Shown piece by piece: positions 9,830 through 18,460 of a DNA stretch of 64,000 nt; the first letter of the stretch is position 1; each line of letters starts with the position of its first letter. The notes under the pieces were generated by a model. It searched no databases, was not told the DNA's origin, and saw only the letters and a program-made list of their open reading frames with translations. The DNA is taken from the NCBI GenBank assembly GCA_003290465.1, contig CP030759.1:1240001-1304000 (forward strand), written 5' to 3'. Origin of the DNA: Candidatus Sumerlaea chitinivorans. GTDB lineage: Bacteria; Sumerlaeota; Sumerlaeia; Sumerlaeales; Sumerlaeaceae. Both the position numbers and the translations under genes were made by a program.

Positions 9830-10645
9830 ATGCTTCTTACCGTTGATATTGGAAATACAAACATCGCTCTTGGGCTTTTTGATGGAGACTCGTGCGTTCG
9901 TTTCTGGCGCGCAGCCAGCGACACCAGACGGACAGTGGATGAGTACGCCGTGTTACTTGAGGCGTTGCTGGCCCATAGCGCGGTAGATGTGCAATGCATA
10001 GAAGGCGTGGTCATTGGAAGCGTCGTACCGGTACTCTCTGACACATTGAATGATGCCTTACAGCGCGTATTCGGACGTGTCCCCTTCCATGTCACTTACA
10101 CGGTCCCGATGCCTGTCAAAAACCGCTATGCAAAACCGAATGAAGTGGGTGTGGACCGTCTCGCCAACGCAGTAGCTGGAGTTGAGCTCGTCGGAGCTCC
10201 TACAATTATCGTAGATGTGGGTACGGCTATCACGCTTGATGTGGTGAACAAACGAAAAGAGTACTTGGGCGGGGCAATCTTGCCCGGCCTTGAGATGAGT
10301 GCGGAGGCCTTGGCAAAACGTACCGCCCGCCTACCGCGCGTTGCTCCACATGAACCCCATCATGTCATTGGGCGAACAACCGTCGAAAGCATCCGCTCGG
10401 GTTTGCTCAACGGACTTGTTGGCTCGGTGGATTATCTCATCGAACGAATGTGGGAAGAACTCGGCTATCGGACGGCAGTTATTGCCACGGGCGGCCTTGC
10501 AGGCCTTGTGACCCACCGCTCTCGGTTGGTCAAAGAAAGTCGAGAGGACCTTACCCTCTTGGGGCTAAAGCGCATCTTTGAATTCAACCACACCAAAAAG
10601 ATCCTCAAAGCACGTCGAACTGCCCGCAATACTGGCAGAGCGTGA
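9830..10645 (+). CDS. coaX: Type III pantothenate kinase
   Basis: Catalyses the first step of coenzyme A synthesis, phosphorylating pantothenate. The 271-residue protein belongs to the ASKHA fold group: phosphate-1 motif LTVDIGNTNIALGLFDG at the N-terminus, the pantothenate-side segment PNEVGVDRLANAVAG, the second DVGTAITLD motif, then YLGGAILPGLEMSAEAL and the C-terminal IATGGLAG. Type III enzymes need a monovalent cation and are not inhibited by CoA. A GGAGG-like site lies at 9808-9812. A coaE gene for the last CoA step is also in this window at 21211. It converges on the antiporter gene with 12 bases between stops. Confidence 0.96.
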   Translation: MLLTVDIGNTNIALGLFDGDSCVRFWRAASDTRRTVDEYAVLLEALLAHSAVDVQCIEGVVIGSVVPVLSDTLNDALQRVFGRVPFHVTYTVPMPVKNRYAKPNEVGVDRLANAVAGVELVGAPTIIVDVGTAITLDVVNKRKEYLGGAILPGLEMSAEALAKRTARLPRVAPHEPHHVIGRTTVESIRSGLLNGLVGSVDYLIERMWEELGYRTAVIATGGLAGLVTHRSRLVKESREDLTLLGLKRIFEFNHTKKILKARRTARNTGRA

Positions 10646-10657
10646 CCCCTCACTCAT

Positions 10658-12121
10658 TTATGCGGTTTTACCATTGCGTCGAGAGAGAGCCCACTTCAGG
10701 AGAGGTGGGGTCATCATAGTGGTCACAACGACCATAATGACGATCGCGGAGAAGGTGTCGGTAGCAATCACGCTGTGCCCTTCGGGCGTTCGCATTGCGG
10801 CGCCGATACTCGCGACGATGAGTCCTACCTCGCCTCGCGGGACCATGCCCAAACCCACAACCATTCGTTTGAGCCCTTTTTCTAAGACACCGAGAGCGCA
10901 GATTTGCTTTCCGGCGATAGCTGCAACAGTGAGAGCAAGAGCGAATCCCAGAACGTGCCACTGGGCAAATACTGCAAGTTGGACTTTCATTCCCATGTGG
11001 ACGAAGAACACCGGAACAAGAAAGTCACAGACCGGCTTCAGAAGCTTTTCCAAAGGTTCTTCGCGCCCCTCCCAGTTGAGGAAAGTCGCTTCTTCGAGTA
11101 CGAGCCCCGCTGCGAAAGCCCCAACAATCGGAGCTAATCCAATCTTTGCGGCGATATAGGAAATCGCAAAGCACCAAATTAGCGTGACAGTGAGTAGAAT
11201 CCCTTTTCCACGCAAATACGTTGCCCAGTGGAACAGTTTCCGTGAAACAGTCAATCCAAGAGCAATGGCAAGGATGAAGAAAAGGAGAGCCTTTACGACA
11301 ATCCACGCGACCGCCCAGAGGCTGATCTCTTGTCCAGAGTTCACGGCAGTAATAATGCCTTGGACCGCTGCAAGCACGATGAGGCCGAGGACATCGTCGA
11401 TGACTGCGGCCCCCAAGACAATCTTAGCCTCGCGCAGTTGCATTTTCCCTAAGTCCGATAGCACGCGTGCCGTAATGCCAACACTTGTGGCTGCAAGCAC
11501 TGCCCCCAGATATAAATGCACTGTCCACGGTTCCTGAGGCAGAAAGATTTCGCCCACGAGAAAACCAAGCGCTACTGGCGCTACGACCCCTAAGCACGCC
11601 ACGAGAAGCGATGATGGCCCAACGGACACCATCTCGCGAACAGTGGCTTCAAGACCAACCTCGAAGAGCAACAGAATCACTCCGATTTCGGCGATGACGG
11701 TAATGAACAAATCTACGGTTGGGTCATGAACAATGCGGTCGAGTGAGTCGGACAAAAACGGCATGTGGAATAGAGAGAGATTGCCGAGCACCATGCCGAA
11801 AATCAGTTCTCCCAGGACAGCCGGTTGCCCAAACCGCTCAAACAAATCGCCGCCCACTTTCGCAGCGAGCAGAATTAAGATCAGGACAATGAGGACTTCC
11901 TCCACCAGCCCCGCGGCATGAGGTTTATCGGCCTTCGATTCTGGCACCCCAGTCGTGGAACTGGAATGCGGCGATGACTCCATCGCGGGAGCAGTAGTCA
12001 CGGACTCTCCTGCTGTGGGGGAAGCAAAGCCCAATGGGCTTTGACCTGTCACGAAAAAGTAGAGCACACTTGTGACAACAGCGAGCAGCAACGCACGATA
12101 AAAACGGCCTCGTCTCAACAT
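10658..12121 (-). CDS. CPA2-family monovalent cation:proton antiporter
   Basis: A 487-residue inner-membrane Na+/H+ or K+/H+ exchanger (Na_H_Exchanger family). The N-terminus (1-30) looks like a signal or first membrane helix, followed by a Ser/Thr/Pro-rich stretch to about residue 70 and then about 12 hydrophobic segments. Family segments include ERFGQPAVLGELIFGMVLG, the acidic transport-site helix VILGAAVIDDVLGLIVLAAV (contains the DD pair), and LAPIVGAFAAGLVLEEATF. It has no C-terminal TrkA-N/RCK domain, so it is not a full KefB/KefC. Which ion it moves cannot be told. The extracytoplasmic N-terminal linker is uncommon in the family. Confidence 0.9.
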   Translation of the reverse strand: MLRRGRFYRALLLAVVTSVLYFFVTGQSPLGFASPTAGESVTTAPAMESSPHSSSTTGVPESKADKPHAAGLVEEVLIVLILILLAAKVGGDLFERFGQPAVLGELIFGMVLGNLSLFHMPFLSDSLDRIVHDPTVDLFITVIAEIGVILLLFEVGLEATVREMVSVGPSSLLVACLGVVAPVALGFLVGEIFLPQEPWTVHLYLGAVLAATSVGITARVLSDLGKMQLREAKIVLGAAVIDDVLGLIVLAAVQGIITAVNSGQEISLWAVAWIVVKALLFFILAIALGLTVSRKLFHWATYLRGKGILLTVTLIWCFAISYIAAKIGLAPIVGAFAAGLVLEEATFLNWEGREEPLEKLLKPVCDFLVPVFFVHMGMKVQLAVFAQWHVLGFALALTVAAIAGKQICALGVLEKGLKRMVVGLGMVPRGEVGLIVASIGAAMRTPEGHSVIATDTFSAIVIMVVVTTMMTPPLLKWALSRRNGKTA

Positions 12122-12213
12122 GAGGGAAGTCTGTTTCGTAGTGTTTGATGAGAGTCAATCGGAACCGAATACGTGGGGAGACGAGAGGGTAAATTCTTGC
12201 CGGACCCTTCCGA

Positions 12214-12297
12214 GCGGGCGTGGCGGAATGGCAGACGCGCCGGACTTAGGATCCGGTTCCGCAAGGAGTGGAGGTTCAAGTCCTCTCGCCCGCACCA
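12214..12297 (+). tRNA. tRNA-Leu (anticodon UAG)
   Basis: A complete cloverleaf can be drawn: acceptor arms GCGGGCG (12214-12220) and CGCCCGC (12287-12293), anticodon stem CCGGA/TCCGG with loop CTTAGGA giving anticodon UAG, a short variable arm, T arm GGAGG-TTCAAGT-CCTCT, discriminator A at 12294 and an encoded CCA at 12295-12297. The long variable region fits a class II leucine tRNA that reads CUA (and other CUN by wobble). It lies on the opposite strand between the antiporter gene and ftsA. Confidence 0.96.
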
Positions 12298-12349
12298 CCT
12301 TCACGGACTAAAGTCCTATTTCTTCCCCACTCAAACTTCTTCGTGTGCC

Positions 12350-13594
12350 TCAATAGAAATAGGTATCAAAAATTCGTCGCATACGCTCGATGAAACGGCT
12401 TACCACATTCTCATGGTGTATTGGATAGGCCACAAGGGGATCGTTTCGCAGTGCCCCCATTACCAGACCAACACAGGTCGAGTAGGCAGGGGATTTTACA
12501 GCATTCTTCAACCCGTGGATACAATCGGGATAGCGCACCACGACCTCATCACTTTTGTCGAGCACACGACCAGCAACATCTTCGATGCCTTTGAGTAGGG
12601 CGGTTCCCCCTGTCAGCACCACGCCTGCTTTGAGGCGCTGGTCAATGCGTGCTGCCGTAAGCAAGTCACGCACCTTTGTAAAAATCAGCTCAAGCTGAGC
12701 TTCGACAATTTCACAAAGAAATGCGCGAGAGACCGTACGAGTCTTGTCCGCGAGCACATCCGTGTATTCGACCACTTCCGTCGGATCAACCCCCCGCGAA
12801 GTTGCTTGTGCTGAACGAATCTTCAAATTTTCGGCCTCTTCAGGGGAACAATGAAGCACCTTGTATATGTCGCGTGTCACGTTGTCGCCCCCGCATGGCA
12901 CAACACCAGTGAAAATCACGCTATCATTATCAATCACCGCGATATCGGTGGTTCCCCCGCCAATGTCGAGTAGGATGACACCCGCCTTCCGTGCCTCGGG
13001 TGTTAGAGTCGCAACAGCGCTTGCAAGACTTTCAAGCACGGTTTCTCGTGGAGTAATTCCCGCGCGCTGTATACAGCGCGTAATGTTGCCCATGCTAAAG
13101 GTATCCGCAAGGACGATGTGCATGTGGACTGTGAGCTGGTTGCCGGTCATACCGATCGGATTCTGCACACCGTGAGCATCGTCGACACTGTAGCTGTTAG
13201 GAATGCAGTGGAGAATAGTTTCTCCTTCCTGACGCGGCAACTTTTCAATCGTGCGCTGAATGACTTTACGCCGGTCCTCTTCCGTGACCCCACGCTGGGG
13301 ATTTGCAATCTCGATTCCCCCACTGACGTTTAGGCTGCGCACGTGATTCCCGGCGATGCCGACGAACACCTCGCGAATGCGGTAGCCGGAGTTTTCCTCA
13401 CATGCTTGCACGGCACTCTGGATGGAAGCTACCGTTTGCTCAATGTCGACGACTTTGCCGCAACGCAAACCATAAGAGGGGCGGGGCGCAAATCCAATGA
13501 TGTTGATCTGATCCTTGTCGTCAATATAACCTTGGATCGCACAGATCTTGGTTGTACCGATATCGAGCCCCGTGACAATTCGCTTTTTTCCCAT
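12350..13594 (-). CDS. ftsA: Cell division protein FtsA
   Basis: Actin-like protein that anchors FtsZ filaments to the cytoplasmic membrane and recruits later division proteins. The 414-residue sequence shows phosphate-1 GLDIGTTKICAI, the 1C/SHS2 subdomain region with VFVGIAGNHVRS, the phosphate-2 segment VILLDIGGGTTDIAV, and the adenosine segment GVVLTGGTALLKGI. The C-terminus VSRFIERMRRIFDTYFY is an amphipathic membrane-targeting helix, as in other FtsA. It follows ftsQ after 16 bases. ftsZ, which usually follows, is absent: a tRNA gene and the antiporter come next. Confidence 0.96.
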   Translation of the reverse strand: MGKKRIVTGLDIGTTKICAIQGYIDDKDQINIIGFAPRPSYGLRCGKVVDIEQTVASIQSAVQACEENSGYRIREVFVGIAGNHVRSLNVSGGIEIANPQRGVTEEDRRKVIQRTIEKLPRQEGETILHCIPNSYSVDDAHGVQNPIGMTGNQLTVHMHIVLADTFSMGNITRCIQRAGITPRETVLESLASAVATLTPEARKAGVILLDIGGGTTDIAVIDNDSVIFTGVVPCGGDNVTRDIYKVLHCSPEEAENLKIRSAQATSRGVDPTEVVEYTDVLADKTRTVSRAFLCEIVEAQLELIFTKVRDLLTAARIDQRLKAGVVLTGGTALLKGIEDVAGRVLDKSDEVVVRYPDCIHGLKNAVKSPAYSTCVGLVMGALRNDPLVAYPIHHENVVSRFIERMRRIFDTYFY

Positions 13595-13610
13595 TCACAC
13601 TCTCTCCTCG

Positions 13611-14855
13611 TCACTCCGACTGGTCATCAACTGGGGCCAAAAGAATGGGCTGGCGAGTCTGAGAGGCCTGCCTCCGCCAGAAGAAAAACCGAGAACGGCG
13701 CTGAGGTACTTCGGGTTGTAGATCAGAAACCACGCTGGGTTCGTGAGAGAATTCGATTGTTCCATCTTCCACATTGCCTGCCTGTCGGCTACGATTCTCA
13801 CTACGTACCGATTCGCTTTTTCGTTTTGTTTGGGGGTTTTGATTCTCTGAGGCTGGCCCGCCAAATGATGCTGAACGTGCATTTGATGCCGTTTTGTCTG
13901 CATGAGAATCTTTTTTCTTTTCGGCCGCCTCGCTCTCTTTTGCTGTCGCCTCGATATCCTCAAGCAGCCCAGCCCGAAGGGCGAGCGCGGTCGCACGATC
14001 CATGTAAACGATCTGATTGCGAAACCGCAGATCGACATACGCGAGCGAAAATGGGTCGTTCCCCTGCTGCTTTTGTTGCTGCACGAAGAAGTCCAGCGCG
14101 GGCAATTTCTCCACTGGGTTCTTATCTCCGAACCGCACTTCCATTCCGCCCCGCAGACGAGCTGTGATATTGTCAAACTGGGCAACGGGATCCTTCGCAA
14201 GGTTGACCTCAGACAGCCACGAATACAATTCTGGATTTCGGTCACGTAACGTCTCTACCAGTTCAAGTGCGCGCCGGAGGACGACGTTGGGAATCTGCTT
14301 GCCCACTTCCACTTCACTACCGGCTATTCCTGTAATGTAGGGTAAATCATACTCGCGCAATGCGGCAGGCCGTACCCGATCCACAACGTATCCTTCTCGA
14401 TCCACAAGATAGAAGCCGTCCGCACTGACGATGGCGACGGGCACACGTTCTGCAGCACTAACAAGTAAGGTATCGGGATACGAAATAGACACGCGTGGTT
14501 GCCGGATTTTAGGATACGCCGCCAAGTCGCGCTGGAGTTTGGTGAGGTTAATTGCTAACAAATTTGGGTTAGGACCTAAGAGCTCGCTCGTCAGCGAACG
14601 AAGCTCATCTTCGAGTGGTTTGGATACTCCCACGATTTTTAGGGTACGGAGGCGGAAATACGGTTGGTCCAAGACCCATTGGTAGGAAGCTTGCGCTATC
14701 GCCCAAACCGCGAGGGAGGTCCCAATGAGATAAAACAAAAACAGCAATGGCGAACGACGACGACGGCCACGGTGATCCCGTGATTTTGGTGCACGACGGC
14801 CCGAAGTCACGTCACGAACCACTTCTCTTTTTGATTTTGGTGCGAGATAGGCCAT
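13611..14855 (-). CDS. ftsQ: Cell division protein FtsQ/DivIB with long charged tail
   Basis: Bitopic inner-membrane divisome protein that links early and late division proteins. Seen: a very basic cytoplasmic N-terminus (about 1-35, with repeated Arg/Lys), one membrane helix (about 36-58), a POTRA domain with FRLRTLKIVGVSKPLEDELR, and the FtsQ domain (VSISYPDTLLVSAAERVPVA, then YLVDREGYVVDRV). The core ends with FSLAYVDLRFRNQIVYM at about residue 285. Beyond it lies an unusual tail of about 120 residues, low in complexity and rich in Glu, Lys, Ser and Asn, ending in a RRSRFFFWRR patch. No ddl or murB is upstream. The ATG at 14855 is the only good start before the basic segment. Confidence 0.92.
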   Translation of the reverse strand: MAYLAPKSKREVVRDVTSGRRAPKSRDHRGRRRRSPLLFLFYLIGTSLAVWAIAQASYQWVLDQPYFRLRTLKIVGVSKPLEDELRSLTSELLGPNPNLLAINLTKLQRDLAAYPKIRQPRVSISYPDTLLVSAAERVPVAIVSADGFYLVDREGYVVDRVRPAALREYDLPYITGIAGSEVEVGKQIPNVVLRRALELVETLRDRNPELYSWLSEVNLAKDPVAQFDNITARLRGGMEVRFGDKNPVEKLPALDFFVQQQKQQGNDPFSLAYVDLRFRNQIVYMDRATALALRAGLLEDIEATAKESEAAEKKKDSHADKTASNARSASFGGPASENQNPQTKRKSESVRSENRSRQAGNVEDGTIEFSHEPSVVSDLQPEVPQRRSRFFFWRRQASQTRQPILLAPVDDQSE

Positions 14856-15021
14856 CGTCCAGCCCTACTGCATCCCTTTCCCTCACCCAACCCTAAACCT
14901 GCTAATTAGTTGGGTTATTTGGGGTTAGCCGTAAGATCTTCAAGTAATTTTGTACAAAGCTTCTATGTAAGACGACAATCGAAGCTTGGTACCGGTTTCC
15001 AGCCAGAGCATTCGTGACAGA

Positions 15022-15059
15022 GCTTTGCTACCAAAGCAAGAGGTTTTCCAGCAAAACCT
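15022..15059. repeat. Two tandem perfect hairpins
   Basis: Two adjacent perfect inverted repeats: GCTTTG-CTAC-CAAAGC at 15022-15037 and, four bases later, AGGTTTT-CCAGC-AAAACCT at 15041-15059. There is no U-tract on either strand, so they are not ordinary terminators. They could fold in an RNA leader of either divergent gene or be protein-binding sites; the sequence alone does not decide. Confidence 0.6.
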
Positions 15060-15187
15060 GTGATTGCTCGCACAAAAGGCGGCTCTCCGACTCCCGCCGC
15101 TTCCCGGCTCGTGATTTCTCAGCAGCCTCCACCAGAATCGTGCTTGCACAAAAGACAACGGCACCATCAGCTTCATCCTGATTCTCA

Positions 15188-15203
15188 ATTCTCACGTGAG
15201 AAT
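15188..15203. promoter_or_regulatory. 16-bp perfect palindrome upstream of argD-like gene
   Basis: ATTCTCAC followed directly by GTGAGAAT forms a gapless perfect palindrome centred at 15195/15196, 30 bases before the aminotransferase start. A third copy of ATTCTCA lies in direct orientation immediately upstream (15181-15187). This is the layout of a dimeric repressor or activator site. The regulator is unknown; it does not match the ArgR box as I know it. Confidence 0.5.
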
Positions 15204-15232
15204 ACAACACAGACCCTCAAGGCGGACAACAG

Positions 15233-16444
15233 ATGAGCTCGCAACACGGCGATTTGCACGAGTCATTTTTGCGCTACGTGTGCCAGACATCGCCTTTCCC
15301 GACTGCATTCGAAGTGAGTCACGCGAAGGGGTGTTATCTCTACGACCGAGCGGGGCGGGCATATCTCGATTTTATTTCGGGCATCTCTGTGAACAATCTT
15401 GGGCATAATCACCCGGCGATCCAAGCCGCGGTGATGCAACAAATTGAGCGATATGCCCACACGATGGTGTATGGCGAACACATTCAAGAGCCTCAAGTGA
15501 AGTTGGCTCGGGCTTTGGCGGAGATCGCGCCGGAGAATTTGAATTGCGTCTACTTTCTCTCTACTGGGGCCGAGGCAAACGATGCGGCACTTAAGCTTGC
15601 TGCAAAGTTGACCGGTAGGCGCCGGTTTTGCGCGTTTCACAAGGCTTATCACGGGGACACGGTGGGAGCGGCGTCCTGTTTTGGGGACGAGTCATTTCGC
15701 CACCCTTACCAGCATATCCTTCTTCCTGTCACATTTCTGGAATTTGGCAAGGTTGATGATCTGGAGAAGATCACTGAGGATATTGCAGCGGTGCTTGTGG
15801 AACCAGTGCAAGGCGAGGGAGGAATTCGGGTTCCATTGCCAAGTTTTTTACAAAGTCTGCGGCAGCGATGCACTGCTACTGGAACTTTGCTAATTTTTGA
15901 TGAGGTACAAACCGCATTGGGACGCGTCGGCGATTGGTTTGCGGCCACTCTTTTCAACGTTACCCCCGACTTGATCACCATGGCAAAAGCTTTGGGCGGT
16001 GGGTATCCTCTCGGTGCCTTGGTCGGCGAACGAGAGATGCTTCGGAGGTTTGCCGCTGAGCCGCCCTTTTCGCATATCACCACTTTTGGTGGACATCCAG
16101 TCTCGTGCGCAGCTGGGTTAGCGGTGATCCGCACCATCCGCAGCGAGCGTCTACTAAGCAACGCCCGACGCATGGGCAAGAAGCTGATGGAGGGGCTGCA
16201 GAAGATTTGCCTTCGAGACGAGCGTGTGCGAGAAGTGCGTGGGACAGGGCTTATGATCGGGGTCGAGCTCATGGATTCTCAGCTTGCCCGCAAGGTAGTG
16301 ACGGACTGTCGCGAACGTGGGCTCATCCTTGAGACTACGCTGCTCGACGAGCGCGTCGTGCGGTTCAGTCCCCCTTTGATCGTAAGTGAACAGGAGTGTA
16401 GCACCGCGCTCGAGATTTTTGAAACCGTTCTGAAGGAGTGCTGA
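15233..16444 (+). CDS. Acetylornithine aminotransferase-like class-III aminotransferase
   Basis: A 403-residue PLP enzyme of fold type I, subgroup II. Conserved pieces are YLDFISGISVNNLGHNHP, the cofactor loop STGAEANDAALKLA, AYHGDTVGA, EPVQGEGG, the Asp that contacts the pyridine nitrogen in LLIFDEVQTALGRVG, and the Schiff-base lysine in MAKALGGGYPLGALV. The length and the C-terminal RGTGLMIGVEL fit ArgD (N-acetylornithine to N-acetylglutamate-semialdehyde), but LysJ, AstC or related enzymes cannot be excluded. No other arginine genes flank it. The ATG at 15233 follows CAAGGCGGA. It converges on the ABC exporter gene with 12 bases between stops. Confidence 0.85.
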   Translation: MSSQHGDLHESFLRYVCQTSPFPTAFEVSHAKGCYLYDRAGRAYLDFISGISVNNLGHNHPAIQAAVMQQIERYAHTMVYGEHIQEPQVKLARALAEIAPENLNCVYFLSTGAEANDAALKLAAKLTGRRRFCAFHKAYHGDTVGAASCFGDESFRHPYQHILLPVTFLEFGKVDDLEKITEDIAAVLVEPVQGEGGIRVPLPSFLQSLRQRCTATGTLLIFDEVQTALGRVGDWFAATLFNVTPDLITMAKALGGGYPLGALVGEREMLRRFAAEPPFSHITTFGGHPVSCAAGLAVIRTIRSERLLSNARRMGKKLMEGLQKICLRDERVREVRGTGLMIGVELMDSQLARKVVTDCRERGLILETTLLDERVVRFSPPLIVSEQECSTALEIFETVLKEC

Positions 16445-16456
16445 AGATCGCGCCCT

Positions 16457-18289
16457 TTATGTCGACGCGATGAGAGGGGCGGAAGACTTCTCGGAAGTGT
16501 CTTGCCCTCCTTGAGCACCGTCGCGAAATTGCAGTTCGTAAAGCCTGCGGTAGAGGCCATTCCGCGAGAGCAACTCGGTATGTGTACCTACTTCCCGCAC
16601 CTTCCCATGATGCAACACGATAATCTTGTCGGCATGGCGAATGGTCGACAGACGATGCGCAACCACGATAGAGGTTCGACCGTGGAGAAGCTTTTGCAGG
16701 GCATCTTGAATGATCAGCTCGGTTTCCGTATCAATGCTCGCCGTTGCTTCATCGAGTAGCAGAATTTGTGGATCGAAAGCTAATGCTCGCGCAAAGGCCA
16801 AGAGCTGCTTCTGCCCCACCGACAATGTTGCCCCCCGTTCTCGCACCTCATGGCGATAGTTCTCCGGGAATTTCTCGATGAAGAGTGCAGCGTTTACGTA
16901 CCGTGCACTTTCACGAACTTTCTCCATCGAAATGCTGTCCCTTCCCAATCGGATATTTGACGCAATATCTCCGCTAAATAGGAAGACGTCTTGAAGAACA
17001 ATCGCGAGCAGGCTTCGAAGAGAGTGCAAGTCCATCTTCCGAATATCTGTGCCATCGATACGAATCGCCCCCCGTTGCACATCGTAGAAACGCGCGAGCA
17101 GATTCAAAATCGTGCTTTTGCCACTTCCCGTCGGACCTACGATTGCGACGGTCTCGCCACGGCGAACTTCGAAACTGACATCGCGTAGGACCCACTCCTC
17201 GCCTTGGTAAGCAAACCAGACATTTTCGAAAGTTATGGAGCGTTCCATGCGAGAGACTTTGATCGCGTTCGGTGGCGAAACAATCCGTGGCTGAGTGTCG
17301 AGCAGTTTGAAAATTCGCTCGGCAGCAGCCATGGCGGTTTGGTAAATGTTAAATTTATCGCTCAGATCCTTGATGGGCTGGAAAAAGCGCTGCGTGTATT
17401 GGATGAATAGGTAGACCGTCCCCAAAGTGATCGAGCCGTCAAGCGATCCGATCCCGCCCCGCCAAAGAATGAGCGCAAGTGCGATTGCGGCAATTAATTC
17501 GATTGCTGGGAGGAAGATTGCATGCGCGAAAACTGTGCGCATGTGCGCCCGGCGCAATTCCTCATTAATCGCCGCGAACTTCTCCCCCATCGCTTTCTGG
17601 CGGTTGTAAGTTTGAACGGTTCTTATCCCTCCGAGAGATTCCTGAACAAACGCATTGAGCTGGGAAAGTTTTGCGCGCACCTCACTGTAGCCCGCACGCA
17701 CATGCGTGCTAAACAAATGACCGGCAATAAGCACAAGGGGAGCAGTCGTAAACACGAGAAGTGTCAGGATGTGGCTTGTCTTGAGCATAAGCACGACAAT
17801 GGCAATCAACAAAAAGATGTCCCCTGCGACTGTCATCACGCCTTGGCTGAAAAGTTCGTTGAGGGCTTGCACATCACTCGTGACGCGCGTGAGAAGGCGT
17901 CCCACTGGATTGCGATCAAAAAATGCGAGGTCAAGCTTCTGCAGGTGAGCAAAAAGCTCATGACGCAGGCGACGCATTCCTTCTTGGCCCACAAATGCGA
18001 TGAGCCATCCCTGCCAGTACTCGAGAAAGAAACCGACAACGACGGTGAGAAGATAAAGCGCGCTCATTTGCGCAATCCCCAGGACATCACCCGCCGCAAT
18101 GTAATTGTCGATCGTAAGCTTGACAAGGTACGGGCCCACGAGCTGAAGCACCGCCATTGCTAACGAGACCGCGCTCGAGAGTACGATCAGTTTCCAGTAG
18201 GGTCGAACAAACCTCAGTAAGCGAATCGTGAGCCGATGATCCGCTAACTCAGAGCTGTGGTCCTGTTCGATGTAAGATGAAGCCAACAT
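16457..18289 (-). CDS. MsbA-like ABC exporter (fused permease-ATPase)
   Basis: A 610-residue half-transporter that works as a homo- or heterodimer in the cytoplasmic membrane. The first 330 residues are an ABC transmembrane type-1 domain with six hydrophobic helices and the FDRNPVGRLLTRVTSDVQ coupling-helix region. The ATPase domain follows with Walker A GPTGSGKST, the LSVGQKQLLAFARAL signature, Walker B ILLLDEATASID and the H-loop IVVAHRLST. Lipid A, lipid-linked glycans, peptides and drugs are all possible substrates in this family. It is a single gene without a partner half-transporter, which favours a homodimer. Confidence 0.92.
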   Translation of the reverse strand: MLASSYIEQDHSSELADHRLTIRLLRFVRPYWKLIVLSSAVSLAMAVLQLVGPYLVKLTIDNYIAAGDVLGIAQMSALYLLTVVVGFFLEYWQGWLIAFVGQEGMRRLRHELFAHLQKLDLAFFDRNPVGRLLTRVTSDVQALNELFSQGVMTVAGDIFLLIAIVVLMLKTSHILTLLVFTTAPLVLIAGHLFSTHVRAGYSEVRAKLSQLNAFVQESLGGIRTVQTYNRQKAMGEKFAAINEELRRAHMRTVFAHAIFLPAIELIAAIALALILWRGGIGSLDGSITLGTVYLFIQYTQRFFQPIKDLSDKFNIYQTAMAAAERIFKLLDTQPRIVSPPNAIKVSRMERSITFENVWFAYQGEEWVLRDVSFEVRRGETVAIVGPTGSGKSTILNLLARFYDVQRGAIRIDGTDIRKMDLHSLRSLLAIVLQDVFLFSGDIASNIRLGRDSISMEKVRESARYVNAALFIEKFPENYRHEVRERGATLSVGQKQLLAFARALAFDPQILLLDEATASIDTETELIIQDALQKLLHGRTSIVVAHRLSTIRHADKIIVLHHGKVREVGTHTELLSRNGLYRRLYELQFRDGAQGGQDTSEKSSAPLIAST

Positions 18290-18440
18290 TGCGTGCGAAG
18301 TCTGGAGAATCTAACGCTAACGAGACAAAGTATTGTCGCGACTTCCGAAATTCGCGGAATGCGAAGTCCTTGAGTACGCACTAGCCCGTAGTATGGATGA
18401 GGGATTGAGAAGTTAGAAAAAGCATTGCTTTCTAGGGTCC

Positions 18441-18459
18441 GCTATCATCCGTTGATAGC
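18441..18459 (+). promoter_or_regulatory. Hairpin directly before the SurA-like start codon
   Basis: GCTATCA-TCCGT-TGATAGC is a perfect 7-bp stem with a 5-base loop ending one base before the ATG at 18461. It occupies the position where a ribosome site would be, and no Shine-Dalgarno sequence is visible next to that ATG. Either this hairpin controls translation or the true start is the in-frame TTG at 18425, which has GAGAAG about 10 bases upstream. Confidence 0.45.
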
Positions 18460-18460
18460 C

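Larger units (their letters stand above)
14856..15232. other. Divergent intergenic region between ftsQ and argD-like gene
   Basis: A 377-base gap between divergent genes with no convincing coding sequence. It contains paired AAGCTTC/GAAGCTT copies (14957-14963 and 14981-14987), two tandem hairpins (15022-15059) and a 16-base perfect palindrome (15188-15203), listed separately. It must hold the promoters of both flanking genes, but I see no strong sigma-70-like pair. Confidence 0.6.

Noticed and set aside
14940-15188. Open frame of 82 codons in the ftsQ-argD gap
   Set aside because: It runs through the tandem hairpins, lacks a ribosome site and has biased, non-protein-like composition.
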